Source of the DNA: Sphingobium soli
GTDB lineage: Bacteria; Pseudomonadota; Alphaproteobacteria; Sphingomonadales; Sphingomonadaceae
Assembly (NCBI RefSeq): GCF_020782245.1
Contig: NZ_JAJGNP010000008.1
Coordinates: 62,001 to 126,000, forward strand
DNA length: 64,000 nucleotides
Direction: 5' to 3'
A program made the translations under genes and the position numbers. This document shows, piece after piece, positions 19,806 through 28,393 of the stretch (its first letter is position 1; every line of letters starts with the position of its first letter). The notes under the pieces are model-generated. The model worked only from the letters and a program-made list of their open reading frames with translations. It was not told the origin of the DNA and made no database searches.

Positions 19806-22800
19806 ATGACCAGATTGAAATGGACGGCCATGATCCTGGGCGGGGCGAGCGCGCTGGCGCTCGGCGCCGGCACGGCTATGGCGCAGCAACGCAATTTCGA
19901 TTTGCCCGAAGGCCGCGCGGCCGACGTGCTGCCATCCTTTGCCCTGCAAAGCGGATTGCAGATCATCGCGCCGTCAAAGAAACTGCGCGACACGCGGACG
20001 CCGCGCCTGCAAGGCGCCTATGACGCACGTCAGGCGCTCAAGCGCATCATTCGCGGGACCGATCTGGTCATCGCGTCCGACCGCAATGACGTGGTGACGC
20101 TGCGCGACAGGAATTTGTCGGCGCTGCGCGGTGACAATGCGGCACAACGCCCCATTGCTTTTGCGCAAATGCAGGTGGCAGGCACGATGTCGGACGCCGC
20201 GCCCGCGCCGCTGCCCGCCGAACCACAGGGCAATGACGGGGCGGAGATCGTCGTCGTCGGCACGCAGATCAGGGGCGCGAAGACCACCGGCGCGCTGCCG
20301 GTCAGCGTCGTCGGCCAGGAACAAGTCGATGCCGTCGCCGCCGTGTCTGGCGGCGATCTTTTCCGCTCCATCCCGCAGCTGGGCGGCGTCACCTTCAACG
20401 AACAGGTGCTGGGCGGCGGTTCGGGCAATGCGGCGCGCGGCGACGTGTCGACCGTATCATTGCGGGGCCTGGGCCAGGGCAACACGCTGCTGCTGATCAA
20501 TGGCCGCCGCACGGTGCTGCACCCCACGTCGCAGGCCATCACTGGCGTGGTCGATTCCGGCGTGCCGACCTTTGGCTTCAACGCCAACACCATCCCGGTG
20601 GGTGCGATCGAGCGGGTCGAAGTGCTGCGCGACGGCGCGGCGGCGCTTTATGGGTCCGACGCGGTCGCGGGCGTCGTCAACAATGTGCTGAAATCCAATT
20701 TCACCGGCGCCACGTTCGACGCGCAATATGGCGCGGCCGAAGGCACCAACCTGCGCGAATTCACGGTCAACGGACTGGTCGGGTTCAATTTTGGCGGCGG
20801 ACGCGGCAACATCTCGCTCTTTGGCGGCTATGCCCAGAAATCGAAACTTTACTTAAGCGATCAGGACTATACCGCCAATCTGGACCGGCGACCCTATGTT
20901 GTTGGCACGGCGTTCGAAGGCAATGCCGCCTTCAACGGCACATCGACCAGTACGCCCTGGGGCACGTTCCAGGCGACCGGATCGGGCATCATCACCAGCA
21001 ATGGCGTCGCACTGACCAACGCGTCGCAGCAGTTTCACATCCAGCCGGCGACCAATCCGGGGTGCCAGGTTGCGGCCACGACGCCGGGCATGTGCTGGGA
21101 CGATGCCAGCGGCACGACGCAGATGGCGACGGTGGATTCCAACCTGCGCTACGACGCCAATCAGACATTCCCGGACCTGACCACCCAGCCGTCCGTCAAA
21201 CGCATCAACCTGTTCAGCTTCATCAATTACGAACTGACCGACAATCTCGATTTCTTCGGCGAACTGGGTTTCTACCGGGGCAAGACCGACGCCATCATCG
21301 GCAGCGGCGGGTCGCTGGGCAATATCCCGATCACGGTGGCCGCCGACGCCTATTGGAACCCGCTTGGCCCGACCTTGCTGGCCGACGGATCGGCCAATCC
21401 CAACCGCTTGCCCGGCCTGGTCGGCGTGCCCGACGAAGGACTGCCGGTCACGATCCGCAGCCTCAACTATGTCGACGCGGGCCAGAAGCGCGTGAACGTC
21501 ACCAATTACCAATATCGGTTCCTGGGCGGCCTGCGCGGCAGTTTTGGCGACTGGAACTGGGAAACGGCCGGCCTTTACACCTGGGCGACCGTCAAGGACG
21601 TGATGGACGGCACGTCCAGCACATTGTTGCAGGCCGCGATCAACAAGACCACGCCCGACGCCTATAATCCCTTCAACGGCGGGTGTGTCGATACGCCGGC
21701 AGTGGGCGATTGCACCCCCAATGACGAAGCGGTCGTAGACAGTTTCCGCATCCAGTCGACCCGGCGCAACAAGACCTCGCTGGCGCTATGGGATCTCAAG
21801 ATATCCAACGCCAACCTGCTCGACCTGTGGGGCGGCAACAGCATCGGCATCGCCAGCGGCGTCGAATTCCGGCGCGAAACCTACAGGGACAACCGCGATC
21901 CACGCCAGGGCGGCGTCGCCGGCGTCGACATCACCTATACTGATGCTGTGACCGGCATTTTCTACGGATCGGACCTGATGGGGGCCAGCCCCAGTCCCGA
22001 TGTGTCGGGCAGCCGCAAGGTCTGGTCCGCCTATGCCGAACTGGCGCTCCCGCTGGTCAGCCCGGAGATGGAAATTCCGATGATCCGCTCCTTCGACATT
22101 CAGGTCGCGGGCCGGTACGAACGCTACAGCGATGTCGGCGACGTCGCTAAGCCCAAGGTCGCTGCAAGCTGGGACCTGCTCCAGGGCTTCCGTCTGCGCG
22201 GGTCATGGTCGCAGGGCTTTCGCGCCCCCAATCTGGAAGTGCTCAATACCGCGACGCTCGACCGGGTGAATGGCGGCATCGAATATATCTTGTGCGAAGC
22301 GGACCTGCGCGCCGGCCGCATCGGCAGCTTTTCCCAATGCGCGCGCAACGTATCGGTGTTGCGGCGGTCAGGCGGTAATCCGGACCTGAAGCCCGAGGAA
22401 TCGACCAGCTGGAATTTCGGCGCCGTGCTTCAGCCGCCTCTGCCTGACGGGCTGGGCCAGGTGACCTTCACCGTCGACCGGTGGCGGATCAAGCAGAAAG
22501 GGGTCGTGGGCCTGCTCGATTACCAGAATGCGCTGAACCTCGACTATCTGCTACGCGTGCAGGGCAGCAGCAATCCGGCGGTCGTCCGGCGCGATCCCAC
22601 GGCGGACGATATCGCGCTGGTCGCTGGCACGGGCCTCGCGCCCGTGGGCGAGCTGCTCTATGTCACCGCGCCATTCCAGAACCTGTTGCCGATCCAGGTG
22701 GATGGCATCGACTTCAACCTGGACTATCGGGTCAACACGGGTTCGTTTGGCAATTTCAGCCTGAACGTCAATGCCGCGCGACTGATCAAATATCAGGTCG

Positions 22801-23228
22801 ATGCCCCGGCCGCCGTCCAGGCCGTCATCGACGGACAGGCGGACGGAACGATCAACGCCGCCGTGCCGGTGTCGGGCGGGGGCGACGTGGTGAAGCGCGA
22901 CGGCCAGCCGCGCTGGCGCATATCGGGCAATCTGACCTGGGACTATGGCCCGGTGCGGATCGGCACCTTTACCCAGTTCATTTCGGACGTCTATCAAAAT
23001 GGCGTGTTCGACGCGGCTGGGAATAATTTCGTGGTCAAGGGCCAGACCACGGTCAATCTCTACGCCACCTACAGGTTCGACCAGGGCATGATGAAGGGCA
23101 CGGCGATCACCATCGGCGCGCGCAACATCTTCGACAAGAACCCGCCGCTGGCATCGACCGGCTACCTGTCCAGCCTCTACCAGCCGCAGGCGCGTTACTG
23201 GTATACGAGCATCAAGAAGAGCTTCTGA
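19806..23228 (+). CDS. TonB-dependent receptor with N-terminal STN signalling domain
   Basis: A 1140-residue outer-membrane receptor. The signal peptide is followed by an STN domain at about residues 27-100 (FDLPEGRAADVLPSFALQSG through DLVIASDRNDVVTLRDRN), then EIVVVGTQIRGAK, a plug (RSIPQLGGVTFNEQVLGGGS, VSLRGLGQGNTLLLINGRRT) and a barrel ending in a terminal Phe (YWYTSIKKSF). The STN domain marks it as the signal-sensing member of a FecI-FecR system, whose genes lie immediately on the other side of the intergenic region. Its stop overlaps the start of a second gamma-glutamyltransferase gene by one base. The natural cargo is not stated by the sequence; the neighbours favour a peptide or gamma-glutamyl compound over a siderophore, but this is inference. 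Confidence 0.93.
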   Translation: MTRLKWTAMILGGASALALGAGTAMAQQRNFDLPEGRAADVLPSFALQSGLQIIAPSKKLRDTRTPRLQGAYDARQALKRIIRGTDLVIASDRNDVVTLRDRNLSALRGDNAAQRPIAFAQMQVAGTMSDAAPAPLPAEPQGNDGAEIVVVGTQIRGAKTTGALPVSVVGQEQVDAVAAVSGGDLFRSIPQLGGVTFNEQVLGGGSGNAARGDVSTVSLRGLGQGNTLLLINGRRTVLHPTSQAITGVVDSGVPTFGFNANTIPVGAIERVEVLRDGAAALYGSDAVAGVVNNVLKSNFTGATFDAQYGAAEGTNLREFTVNGLVGFNFGGGRGNISLFGGYAQKSKLYLSDQDYTANLDRRPYVVGTAFEGNAAFNGTSTSTPWGTFQATGSGIITSNGVALTNASQQFHIQPATNPGCQVAATTPGMCWDDASGTTQMATVDSNLRYDANQTFPDLTTQPSVKRINLFSFINYELTDNLDFFGELGFYRGKTDAIIGSGGSLGNIPITVAADAYWNPLGPTLLADGSANPNRLPGLVGVPDEGLPVTIRSLNYVDAGQKRVNVTNYQYRFLGGLRGSFGDWNWETAGLYTWATVKDVMDGTSSTLLQAAINKTTPDAYNPFNGGCVDTPAVGDCTPNDEAVVDSFRIQSTRRNKTSLALWDLKISNANLLDLWGGNSIGIASGVEFRRETYRDNRDPRQGGVAGVDITYTDAVTGIFYGSDLMGASPSPDVSGSRKVWSAYAELALPLVSPEMEIPMIRSFDIQVAGRYERYSDVGDVAKPKVAASWDLLQGFRLRGSWSQGFRAPNLEVLNTATLDRVNGGIEYILCEADLRAGRIGSFSQCARNVSVLRRSGGNPDLKPEESTSWNFGAVLQPPLPDGLGQVTFTVDRWRIKQKGVVGLLDYQNALNLDYLLRVQGSSNPAVVRRDPTADDIALVAGTGLAPVGELLYVTAPFQNLLPIQVDGIDFNLDYRVNTGSFGNFSLNVNAARLIKYQVDAPAAVQAVIDGQADGTINAAVPVSGGGDVVKRDGQPRWRISGNLTWDYGPVRIGTFTQFISDVYQNGVFDAAGNNFVVKGQTTVNLYATYRFDQGMMKGTAITIGARNIFDKNPPLASTGYLSSLYQPQARYWYTSIKKSF

Positions 23229-25060
23229 TGCAGGACAAGGGCCTTGCCCGCCGCGAGTTGATCGCGGCGGGCCTCGCCAGCGCGGCGGTCGGCCTGCCCA
23301 TGGCCACGCTGGCGCAATCAGGCATGCGCGCGCCCGATGCCCCGCGCAGCGCGCCGGCCACGGTCCGCGCCCACCGCGTCGAAGTGCCCATGCCCCATGG
23401 CGGCGTCGCCGCCGGGCATCCCCTGGCCGCGATGGCGGGAACACGGATGTTGTTGCAGGGCGGCAGCGCGGCCGATGCGGCGGTCGCGGCAATGGCGGTG
23501 ATGAATGTCGTCGAACCCTGGGCGTCGAGCGCGGCGGGCAATGGCTTTGCCACCTGCCTCGACCGCAAGGCGGGACAGGTCCATTCGCTCGCCTTCACCG
23601 GCGGCGCGCCTGCCCTGTTCGATCCGGCCATCGATCCGGCGGAACTGGACAGCGGCCACAAGGCACTGACGGTGCCCGGCGCGTTTGGCGGCTGGATCGC
23701 GCTGGCGCGCCGGTTCGGGCGATTGCCGCTAAAGACTTTGCTGGAGCCGGCAATCGGCTATGCCCGCGATGGCCATCCGCTCGATGCGTCGATCGCGATG
23801 TTCATCGGCCGGCAGCAGGCGGTGCTCGCCCGCTATCCGACCAGCGCCGCGATCTTCCTGCCCGATGGCAAACCCCCTGCCCCGCGCGCCCTGTTCAAGA
23901 ACCTGCCTCTCGCGCGCACGTTACAAAGCCTGGCCGACGCGGAGACGCACGCGCTGCAAGGCGGCGCGGATCGCGACACGGCGCTGCAAGCCGCCTATGA
24001 CCATTTCTATACCGGGCCGGTGGCACAGGACATGACCCGCTTTTCAGCGGCCAATGGCGGCTGGCTGCGCATGGCGGACATGGCGGCCTACAAGCCGATC
24101 TGGGAAGCGCCGGTATCGACCCGCTATCGCGGGCTGGACGTCTATTGCAGCCCGCTTACATCGCGCACGGGCCTAGAATTGTGCGAACAACTCAATATCG
24201 TCGAAGGATGGGATCTTGCGGCGCTCGATGCGACTGATCCGCTGCTGACGCACTGGCTGATCGAGGCGATCAAGGTGACCAAGGCGGACGTCTACCGTCC
24301 TGCCGGCGATCCGCGCTTCGTCACGGTGCCGGTCGATCGCCTGCTATCCAAGGACTTCGCCGCCCAGCGTCGCGCGATTATCGACCGCGCCCGCGCCATT
24401 GCCTTTCCCCAGGGCGCGGACATCGCGCAGCTGGGCGTTCCACCCCTGTTGGCGATGGCGGACACGCGGTCGCGGGGCGGGGATACGACCAGCCTGTCGG
24501 TGGTGGATGCCGATGGCAATGCGATCGCGGTCACGACGACGGTCGGTGGCGGCTTTGGCACATCCGTCGTGATGGGCGACACGGGCCTGCTGTGCAACAA
24601 CGGCCTGCGCATCGGATCGACCGCGCCCTATGACGGCCATCCCAATCGCGCTGGGCCTGGCAAGCGGGCGTTGCTGGGCAATGGTCCTGTCATCGTGCTG
24701 GACAAGGGGCGGCTCAAACTGGTGTGCGGCACGCCCGGCGGCGAGACGATCGGTCAGACGCAATTCCAGTTTCTGGTGAATGTCATCGACCGGGCCATGC
24801 CGATCCAGCAGGCGATCGAAGCGCCGCGCTTCGCGCTGCATGCCGAACCCAGCTTTTACAAAGCGGGAGCAGCGATCAGCGTGCAGATGGAAAGCCGCTT
24901 CGACCCGGCCATCACGCAGGCGCTGGCCGCTATGGGACACAGGCTGGACATGGTCAGCCCTTACGCCATTGGCAGCATCCAGGGCGTGCTGGTCGATGCG
25001 TCCGGCGCGCGCATGGGCGGCAGCGATCCCCGCCGCATGGGCTATTCAGTGGGATATTGA
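23228..25060 (+). CDS. ggt: Gamma-glutamyltransferase, exported (copy 2)
   Basis: A 610-residue GGT-family precursor with an N-terminal export signal (LARRELIAAGLASAAVGLPM) that resembles a Tat signal. The self-processing threonine fits T420 in RGGDTTSLSVVDADG, and the small-subunit GTPGGETIGQTQFQFLVNVI block is intact. It differs widely from copy 1 in sequence, so the two are paralogues rather than a recent duplication. Its ATG shares a base with the TGA of the receptor gene, so receptor and enzyme are translationally coupled. Likely periplasmic cleavage of gamma-glutamyl substrates brought in by the receptor; substrate inferred, not shown. Confidence 0.92.
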   Translation: MQDKGLARRELIAAGLASAAVGLPMATLAQSGMRAPDAPRSAPATVRAHRVEVPMPHGGVAAGHPLAAMAGTRMLLQGGSAADAAVAAMAVMNVVEPWASSAAGNGFATCLDRKAGQVHSLAFTGGAPALFDPAIDPAELDSGHKALTVPGAFGGWIALARRFGRLPLKTLLEPAIGYARDGHPLDASIAMFIGRQQAVLARYPTSAAIFLPDGKPPAPRALFKNLPLARTLQSLADAETHALQGGADRDTALQAAYDHFYTGPVAQDMTRFSAANGGWLRMADMAAYKPIWEAPVSTRYRGLDVYCSPLTSRTGLELCEQLNIVEGWDLAALDATDPLLTHWLIEAIKVTKADVYRPAGDPRFVTVPVDRLLSKDFAAQRRAIIDRARAIAFPQGADIAQLGVPPLLAMADTRSRGGDTTSLSVVDADGNAIAVTTTVGGGFGTSVVMGDTGLLCNNGLRIGSTAPYDGHPNRAGPGKRALLGNGPVIVLDKGRLKLVCGTPGGETIGQTQFQFLVNVIDRAMPIQQAIEAPRFALHAEPSFYKAGAAISVQMESRFDPAITQALAAMGHRLDMVSPYAIGSIQGVLVDASGARMGGSDPRRMGYSVGY

Positions 25061-25083
25061 TCCGATTGAAAGAGGGGGCACGG

Positions 25084-25545
25084 TCAGATCGGCAGTTCGT
25101 TGGTGGACTTGATCTCCGACAGGGCGACGGTCGAATGAATTTCCTGAACGCCCGGCAATTTGCTCAACTGTTCGAAGAAGAAGCGTTCATAGGCGTCGAT
25201 GTCCTGCGTGACGATGCGCAGCATGAAATCCATCGTGCCCATCAACACATAGGCGTCGAGCACTTCGGGAAAGGCACCGATGGTTTTGCTGAATTCGTCC
25301 AGATTGGCGCGGCCATGGGCATTGAGCTTCACCTGCGCGAAAATTTGCGCGTTGAGGCCGACCTTGCGCCGGTCGAGCAGCGCAACGCGCTTGCGGATCA
25401 GCCCTTCGCGTTCCAGCCGGTCGATCCTGCGCCAGCAGGGCGAAGGCGTCAGCCCCACCCGTTCGGCGATCTGCGCCGTCGTCAGGCTGGCATCGCGTTG
25501 CAGTTCGCGAAGAATCTTGCGCTCAAATGGGTCGAGTTCGATCAT
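25084..25545 (-). CDS. Lrp/AsnC family transcriptional regulator
   Basis: A 153-residue regulator with an N-terminal winged helix-turn-helix (RKILRELQRDASLTTAQIAE, RVGLTPSPCWRRIDRLEREG) and a C-terminal RAM ligand-binding domain (VLDAYVLMGTMDFMLRIVTQ, LPGVQEIHSTVALSEIKS). The frame runs open far upstream, but the ATG at 25545 gives the canonical Lrp start MIELDPFERKIL. It diverges from a leucine-type dehydrogenase gene with a 126-bp gap, the usual arrangement of an amino-acid-responsive regulator and its target. Confidence 0.93.
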   Translation of the reverse strand: MIELDPFERKILRELQRDASLTTAQIAERVGLTPSPCWRRIDRLEREGLIRKRVALLDRRKVGLNAQIFAQVKLNAHGRANLDEFSKTIGAFPEVLDAYVLMGTMDFMLRIVTQDIDAYERFFFEQLSKLPGVQEIHSTVALSEIKSTNELPI

Positions 25546-25671
25546 GTTTTCCGCTCTAGCGGCACATGCGGGATAGATCATCCCGAATAACACCGCGCCA
25601 GTCCGATTTCGAGCAAGACTCTTCGCATGTCTGCGTTCATAAGCCGGCCCGCAAATGCCCCAGAGGAGAAT

Positions 25672-26727
25672 ATGATGGTCGATCACGCCCCTTCCCCCAG
25701 CCAGACGATGCGGACCGTGCCCCTGCGCGACGCGGCCAGCGGCCTTGACGGGGTGATCGCCATTCATTCGACAGCGCTTGGCCCGGGCGCGGGCGGCTGC
25801 CGCTTCTGGCGCTATCCCGATATCGAGGCCGCGACGCAGGATGCCTGCCGCCTGGCCAAGGGCATGAGCTACAAGAACGCGATGGCGGAACTGCCGCTGG
25901 GCGGGGCGAAGGCGGTGCTGCGCTATCCTGAAGGCGATTTCGATCGCGTTGCCCTGTTCCAGGCCTTTGGCAAGGCCGTTGAGGCGCTTGAGGGGCTCTA
26001 TGTAACGGCGGAGGACGTCGGCACCAGCGTGGCGGATATGGAGCAGGTGTCGACCATGACGCGCCATGTCGCGGGCCTGCACCCGGCGCAGGACATGGCG
26101 GGCGGCGATCCGTCCCCCTGGACGGCGCTCGGCGTGTTCGATTCCATGCGCATGGCCGCGCAATTGGCGCTGAAGGCGGACCTTGATGCGCTCACCGTGG
26201 CGGTGCAGGGTGTCGGCAATGTCGGCGCGAGCCTGTGTCGCCAATTGGCCGAGGCCGGCGCCAAACTCGTGATCGCCGACATTGACGCGGAGCGCTGCCG
26301 CGCGCTGGCCGACGAACTGGGCGCGCGCATGGTCGATGTGGCGGATATCGCCGCGGTGGAGGCCGACATCTTCGCGCCCTGCGCCCTTGGCGGCGCGCTG
26401 ACGCAGGACAGCGTTGCAGCGATGAAGGCGCAGCTGGTCTGCGGCGCGGCCAACAACCAGCTTGCGACGCCAGACGTCGCCGACGCCCTGCTGGCGCGCG
26501 GCATCGTCTATGCCCCCGACTATGTCGTCAATGCCGGCGGCATCATCAGCGTGTCTGCCGAATATCTGGGCGAGGACGAAGCAAGCGTGCGCACCCGCGT
26601 CGCCCGCATCGGCCCGCGCGTCGCTCGCATTCTGGAGCAGGCCGCCCGCGAAGGGCGATCGCCGGCAGTGGTGGCCGATGAAATGGCCGAAGCGGTCATT
26701 GCCGGCGCAGCGGAAAAAGCCGCCTGA
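25672..26727 (+). CDS. Leucine/valine/phenylalanine-type amino-acid dehydrogenase
   Basis: A 351-residue NAD-dependent oxidative deaminase of the Glu/Leu/Phe/Val dehydrogenase family, converting a branched-chain or aromatic amino acid into its 2-keto acid plus ammonia. The substrate and catalytic lysines are in MSYKNAMAELPLGGAKAV (K68 and K80), and the cofactor site is VQGVGNVGASLCRQLAEAG. The start at 25672 is chosen because AGAGGAGA ends two bases before the first of two adjacent ATGs; the longer frame from 25627 lacks a ribosome site. The short length and GGAK motif favour leucine/valine dehydrogenase over glutamate dehydrogenase. Control by the divergent Lrp-type regulator is likely. Confidence 0.9.
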   Translation: MMVDHAPSPSQTMRTVPLRDAASGLDGVIAIHSTALGPGAGGCRFWRYPDIEAATQDACRLAKGMSYKNAMAELPLGGAKAVLRYPEGDFDRVALFQAFGKAVEALEGLYVTAEDVGTSVADMEQVSTMTRHVAGLHPAQDMAGGDPSPWTALGVFDSMRMAAQLALKADLDALTVAVQGVGNVGASLCRQLAEAGAKLVIADIDAERCRALADELGARMVDVADIAAVEADIFAPCALGGALTQDSVAAMKAQLVCGAANNQLATPDVADALLARGIVYAPDYVVNAGGIISVSAEYLGEDEASVRTRVARIGPRVARILEQAAREGRSPAVVADEMAEAVIAGAAEKAA

Positions 26728-26735
26728 TAAACGGC

Positions 26736-26770
26736 CCCGGCGCGCGCCCGGTGCAAGGGCGCGCGCCGGG
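26736..26770 (+). terminator. GC-rich terminator hairpin after the dehydrogenase gene
   Basis: A perfect 14-bp inverted repeat (CCCGGCGCGCGCCC with its complement) around a seven-base loop, nine bases after the stop codon. No U-run follows, as with several other gene-end hairpins in this window. Confidence 0.7.
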
Positions 26771-26840
26771 CTTCGTTGTGCCACCATTCACCCGGCTCGC
26801 GAACTTTACCAACTCGTGGCAATTAATCCTCGATGATAGG

Positions 26841-26889
26841 GATTTGCACATGATGGCATGAGCCGTCAGTCTAAAAAATCGTGCAAATC
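26841..26889. promoter_or_regulatory. Spaced inverted repeat upstream of the sigma-54-like promoter
   Basis: GATTTGCAC at 26841-26849 and its exact complement GTGCAAATC at 26881-26889 enclose 31 bases. They lie 18-66 bases upstream of the TGGCAC element. TTGCAC/GTGCAA half-sites resemble those of NtrC-family enhancer-binding proteins, although the spacing is not that of a standard NtrC site. The regulatory role is inferred. Confidence 0.4.
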
Positions 26890-26906
26890 TGAGCTTTTCA
26901 TGAAAC

Positions 26907-26922
26907 TGGCACACCCCCTGCA
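26907..26922 (+). promoter_or_regulatory. Sigma-54 (RpoN) type promoter for the small secreted protein gene
   Basis: TGGCACACCCCCTGCA matches the -24/-12 consensus TGGCACGNNNNTTGCW at ten of the twelve specified positions, with the essential GG and GC dinucleotides at the right spacing. The predicted transcript start is near 26933, leaving a leader of about 45 bases before the ATG at 26979. Confidence 0.6.
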
Positions 26923-26978
26923 ATGATGATGGCACGATCCACAAGGGACCGTGACACAGTCAGGGAAGGAACCACATC

Positions 26979-27221
26979 ATGAAGACCATCATTCTCGCCA
27001 CCGTCGCCGCCGCTTTTGTCGCCACCCCCGCTCTGGCGCAGCCTGAAGGCAATTTTGGCCGCGCCAAGGTCAGCTATGACGAACAGTCCGACACTTATTG
27101 CTTCCGCGAAACACCTGCCGGCTCCATGGTGCCGCGCACCGAATGCCGCACCAAGGCGGAATGGGCCGAGGCCGGACTGACGATCAGCCGCAAGTCCAGC
27201 ATGCAGCTGGCCCAGCGTTGA
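26979..27221 (+). CDS. Small secreted hypothetical protein
   Basis: An 80-residue product with a clear Sec signal peptide (MKTIILATVAAAFVATPALA) and a mature part of about 60 residues with two cysteines (TYCFRE and TECRTK), which could form a disulfide in the periplasm. AGGGAAGGAA precedes the ATG. I do not recognise a named family; small exported proteins of this shape are common in sphingomonads. It is monocistronic, with a sigma-54-like promoter in front and a strong hairpin behind. Confidence 0.8.
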   Translation: MKTIILATVAAAFVATPALAQPEGNFGRAKVSYDEQSDTYCFRETPAGSMVPRTECRTKAEWAEAGLTISRKSSMQLAQR

Positions 27222-27231
27222 GCCGACGGAG

Positions 27232-27270
27232 CAGGCCCGGCGCGGCGGATATGCCGCAAGGCCGGGCCTG
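27232..27270 (+). terminator. Terminator hairpin after the small secreted protein gene
   Basis: CAGGCCCGGC pairs with GCCGGGCCTG, and inside it GCGGC pairs with GCCGC, giving a long two-part stem eleven bases after the stop codon. Only a weak T-rich stretch follows. Confidence 0.65.
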
Positions 27271-27280
27271 TTGGCTAAGT

Positions 27281-27544
27281 CTAGTTGGTTTCGCGCTTCA
27301 ACCGCTCGGCCAGAGCCTCGATCTCATCGGGCTCAAGCAGCCAGGTCCGCGTCTTGCGGCCTTCGCGGTGGACGGGCTGGGTCAGCACTATGCGCGCCTG
27401 CGCGCGGGCGGCTGGCTTATATAAGCCGAAATGCACCGCGCAATCGCGGATCGTGCCGATCAGCGGCGGCTTGCCGTCCAGGTCGATCATGGTCGCGGGT
27501 TGATCCCAGGGGATAGACGCGACGCCGGGAAATTTCTGTTCCAT
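27281..27544 (-). CDS. Small hypothetical protein
   Basis: An 87-residue soluble protein with no signal peptide or membrane segment. The sequence alternates a short beta-like N-terminal half (GVASIPWDQPATMIDLDGKP) with a basic middle and an acidic C-terminal helix (LEPDEIEALAERLKRE). I do not recognise the family. The codon use matches the surroundings, and it is placed head-to-tail with the DUF4197 gene 38 bp upstream, so the two could share a transcript. Confidence 0.7.
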   Translation of the reverse strand: MEQKFPGVASIPWDQPATMIDLDGKPPLIGTIRDCAVHFGLYKPAARAQARIVLTQPVHREGRKTRTWLLEPDEIEALAERLKRETN

Positions 27545-27582
27545 AGCAATGCGTCACCACGGCGCGCGCGCGAAATCAAGGC

Positions 27583-28254
27583 CTAACCGAGCAGGGCGAT
27601 CAGCACAGGATCGCCGGTTGCGCGCGGATCGCGGCGGATTTCCGCCTCTTCCTGTCCGATCGCACGGAAAATCGCGTCGCCGATCTGATTGGAGACATTG
27701 GTTGCCATCGCAGCATAGTCCCGCCCGCCGCTGGCGGACAGTGCGGCCGAAAGCATTTCGAACATATCCGACCGGAGCGCGCGCGATGCGCCGGGGATCA
27801 GCGCGTCGACCACAGCTCCGCGCGTTTCCCGGGCGAGCAGGTCGCTCGCCGCGGTCGGGCCGCCGCGCAGCACCGATACCGCGTCGGCCAGGGTCATCCG
27901 CTGCACGGCGTCCATGACGATCGGCGCGGCATTGTCGGCAAGATCGACCGCCACATCATTCAGCGCCATCGCCACCCGGTTGCGGACGGCATTGGTGCGC
28001 AGCAAAGCGGACAGAACCGCGCCGCCCTTTCCGCCCCCCAGATCGGGCGGGCTGATGCGCGTCAGTTGGTTATCGTAGAAACCACCCGGTTCGGTCAGCC
28101 GCGCAAAGGCGCGCTCGCTCGACAACTGCAACAGGCGACGCACCGCCTGTTCGACGGTGTAGCGGCCCATCGGCGTCGCGCAGGCGGCGAGCGGAAGCAA
28201 TGCCAGCGCTGCAATGAAGCTGCGCCGGTTGGAACGCATATGGGTCGGCTGCAT
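27583..28254 (-). CDS. DUF4197 family lipoprotein
   Basis: A 223-residue protein with a signal of lipoprotein type ending in LLPLAACA, so it is probably lipid-anchored at a cysteine near residue 24. The rest is a helical DUF4197-like domain (TVEQAVRRLLQLSSERAFAR, GGGKGGAVLSALLRTNAVRN, ETRGAVVDALIPGASRALRS, NQIGDAIFRAIGQEEAEIRR). The molecular function of the family is unknown. GGGAGA precedes the ATG at 28254; a second in-frame ATG at 28239 is possible. Confidence 0.85.
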   Translation of the reverse strand: MQPTHMRSNRRSFIAALALLPLAACATPMGRYTVEQAVRRLLQLSSERAFARLTEPGGFYDNQLTRISPPDLGGGKGGAVLSALLRTNAVRNRVAMALNDVAVDLADNAAPIVMDAVQRMTLADAVSVLRGGPTAASDLLARETRGAVVDALIPGASRALRSDMFEMLSAALSASGGRDYAAMATNVSNQIGDAIFRAIGQEEAEIRRDPRATGDPVLIALLG

Positions 28255-28393
28255 GATGTGTCTCCCTCAGTACGCCCTGGCGATGAACCTGGCGGCTTTG
28301 ACGCAGGCTGAACGCATGAACGCCGCATGATGCTTCGCGTTGCGCGCAGGCGGCGCGGTTGCCAAATCCATATGCGCGATATACTCGGACAAT

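Noticed and set aside
19485-19993. Minus-strand frames between the sigma gene and the STN receptor
   Set aside because: They overlap the receptor start, lack ribosome sites and show no motif; the region is better seen as regulatory.
25546-26787. Long N-terminal extension of the Lrp/AsnC frame
   Set aside because: The frame stays open by chance opposite the leucine dehydrogenase gene; the canonical Lrp N-terminus begins at 25545.
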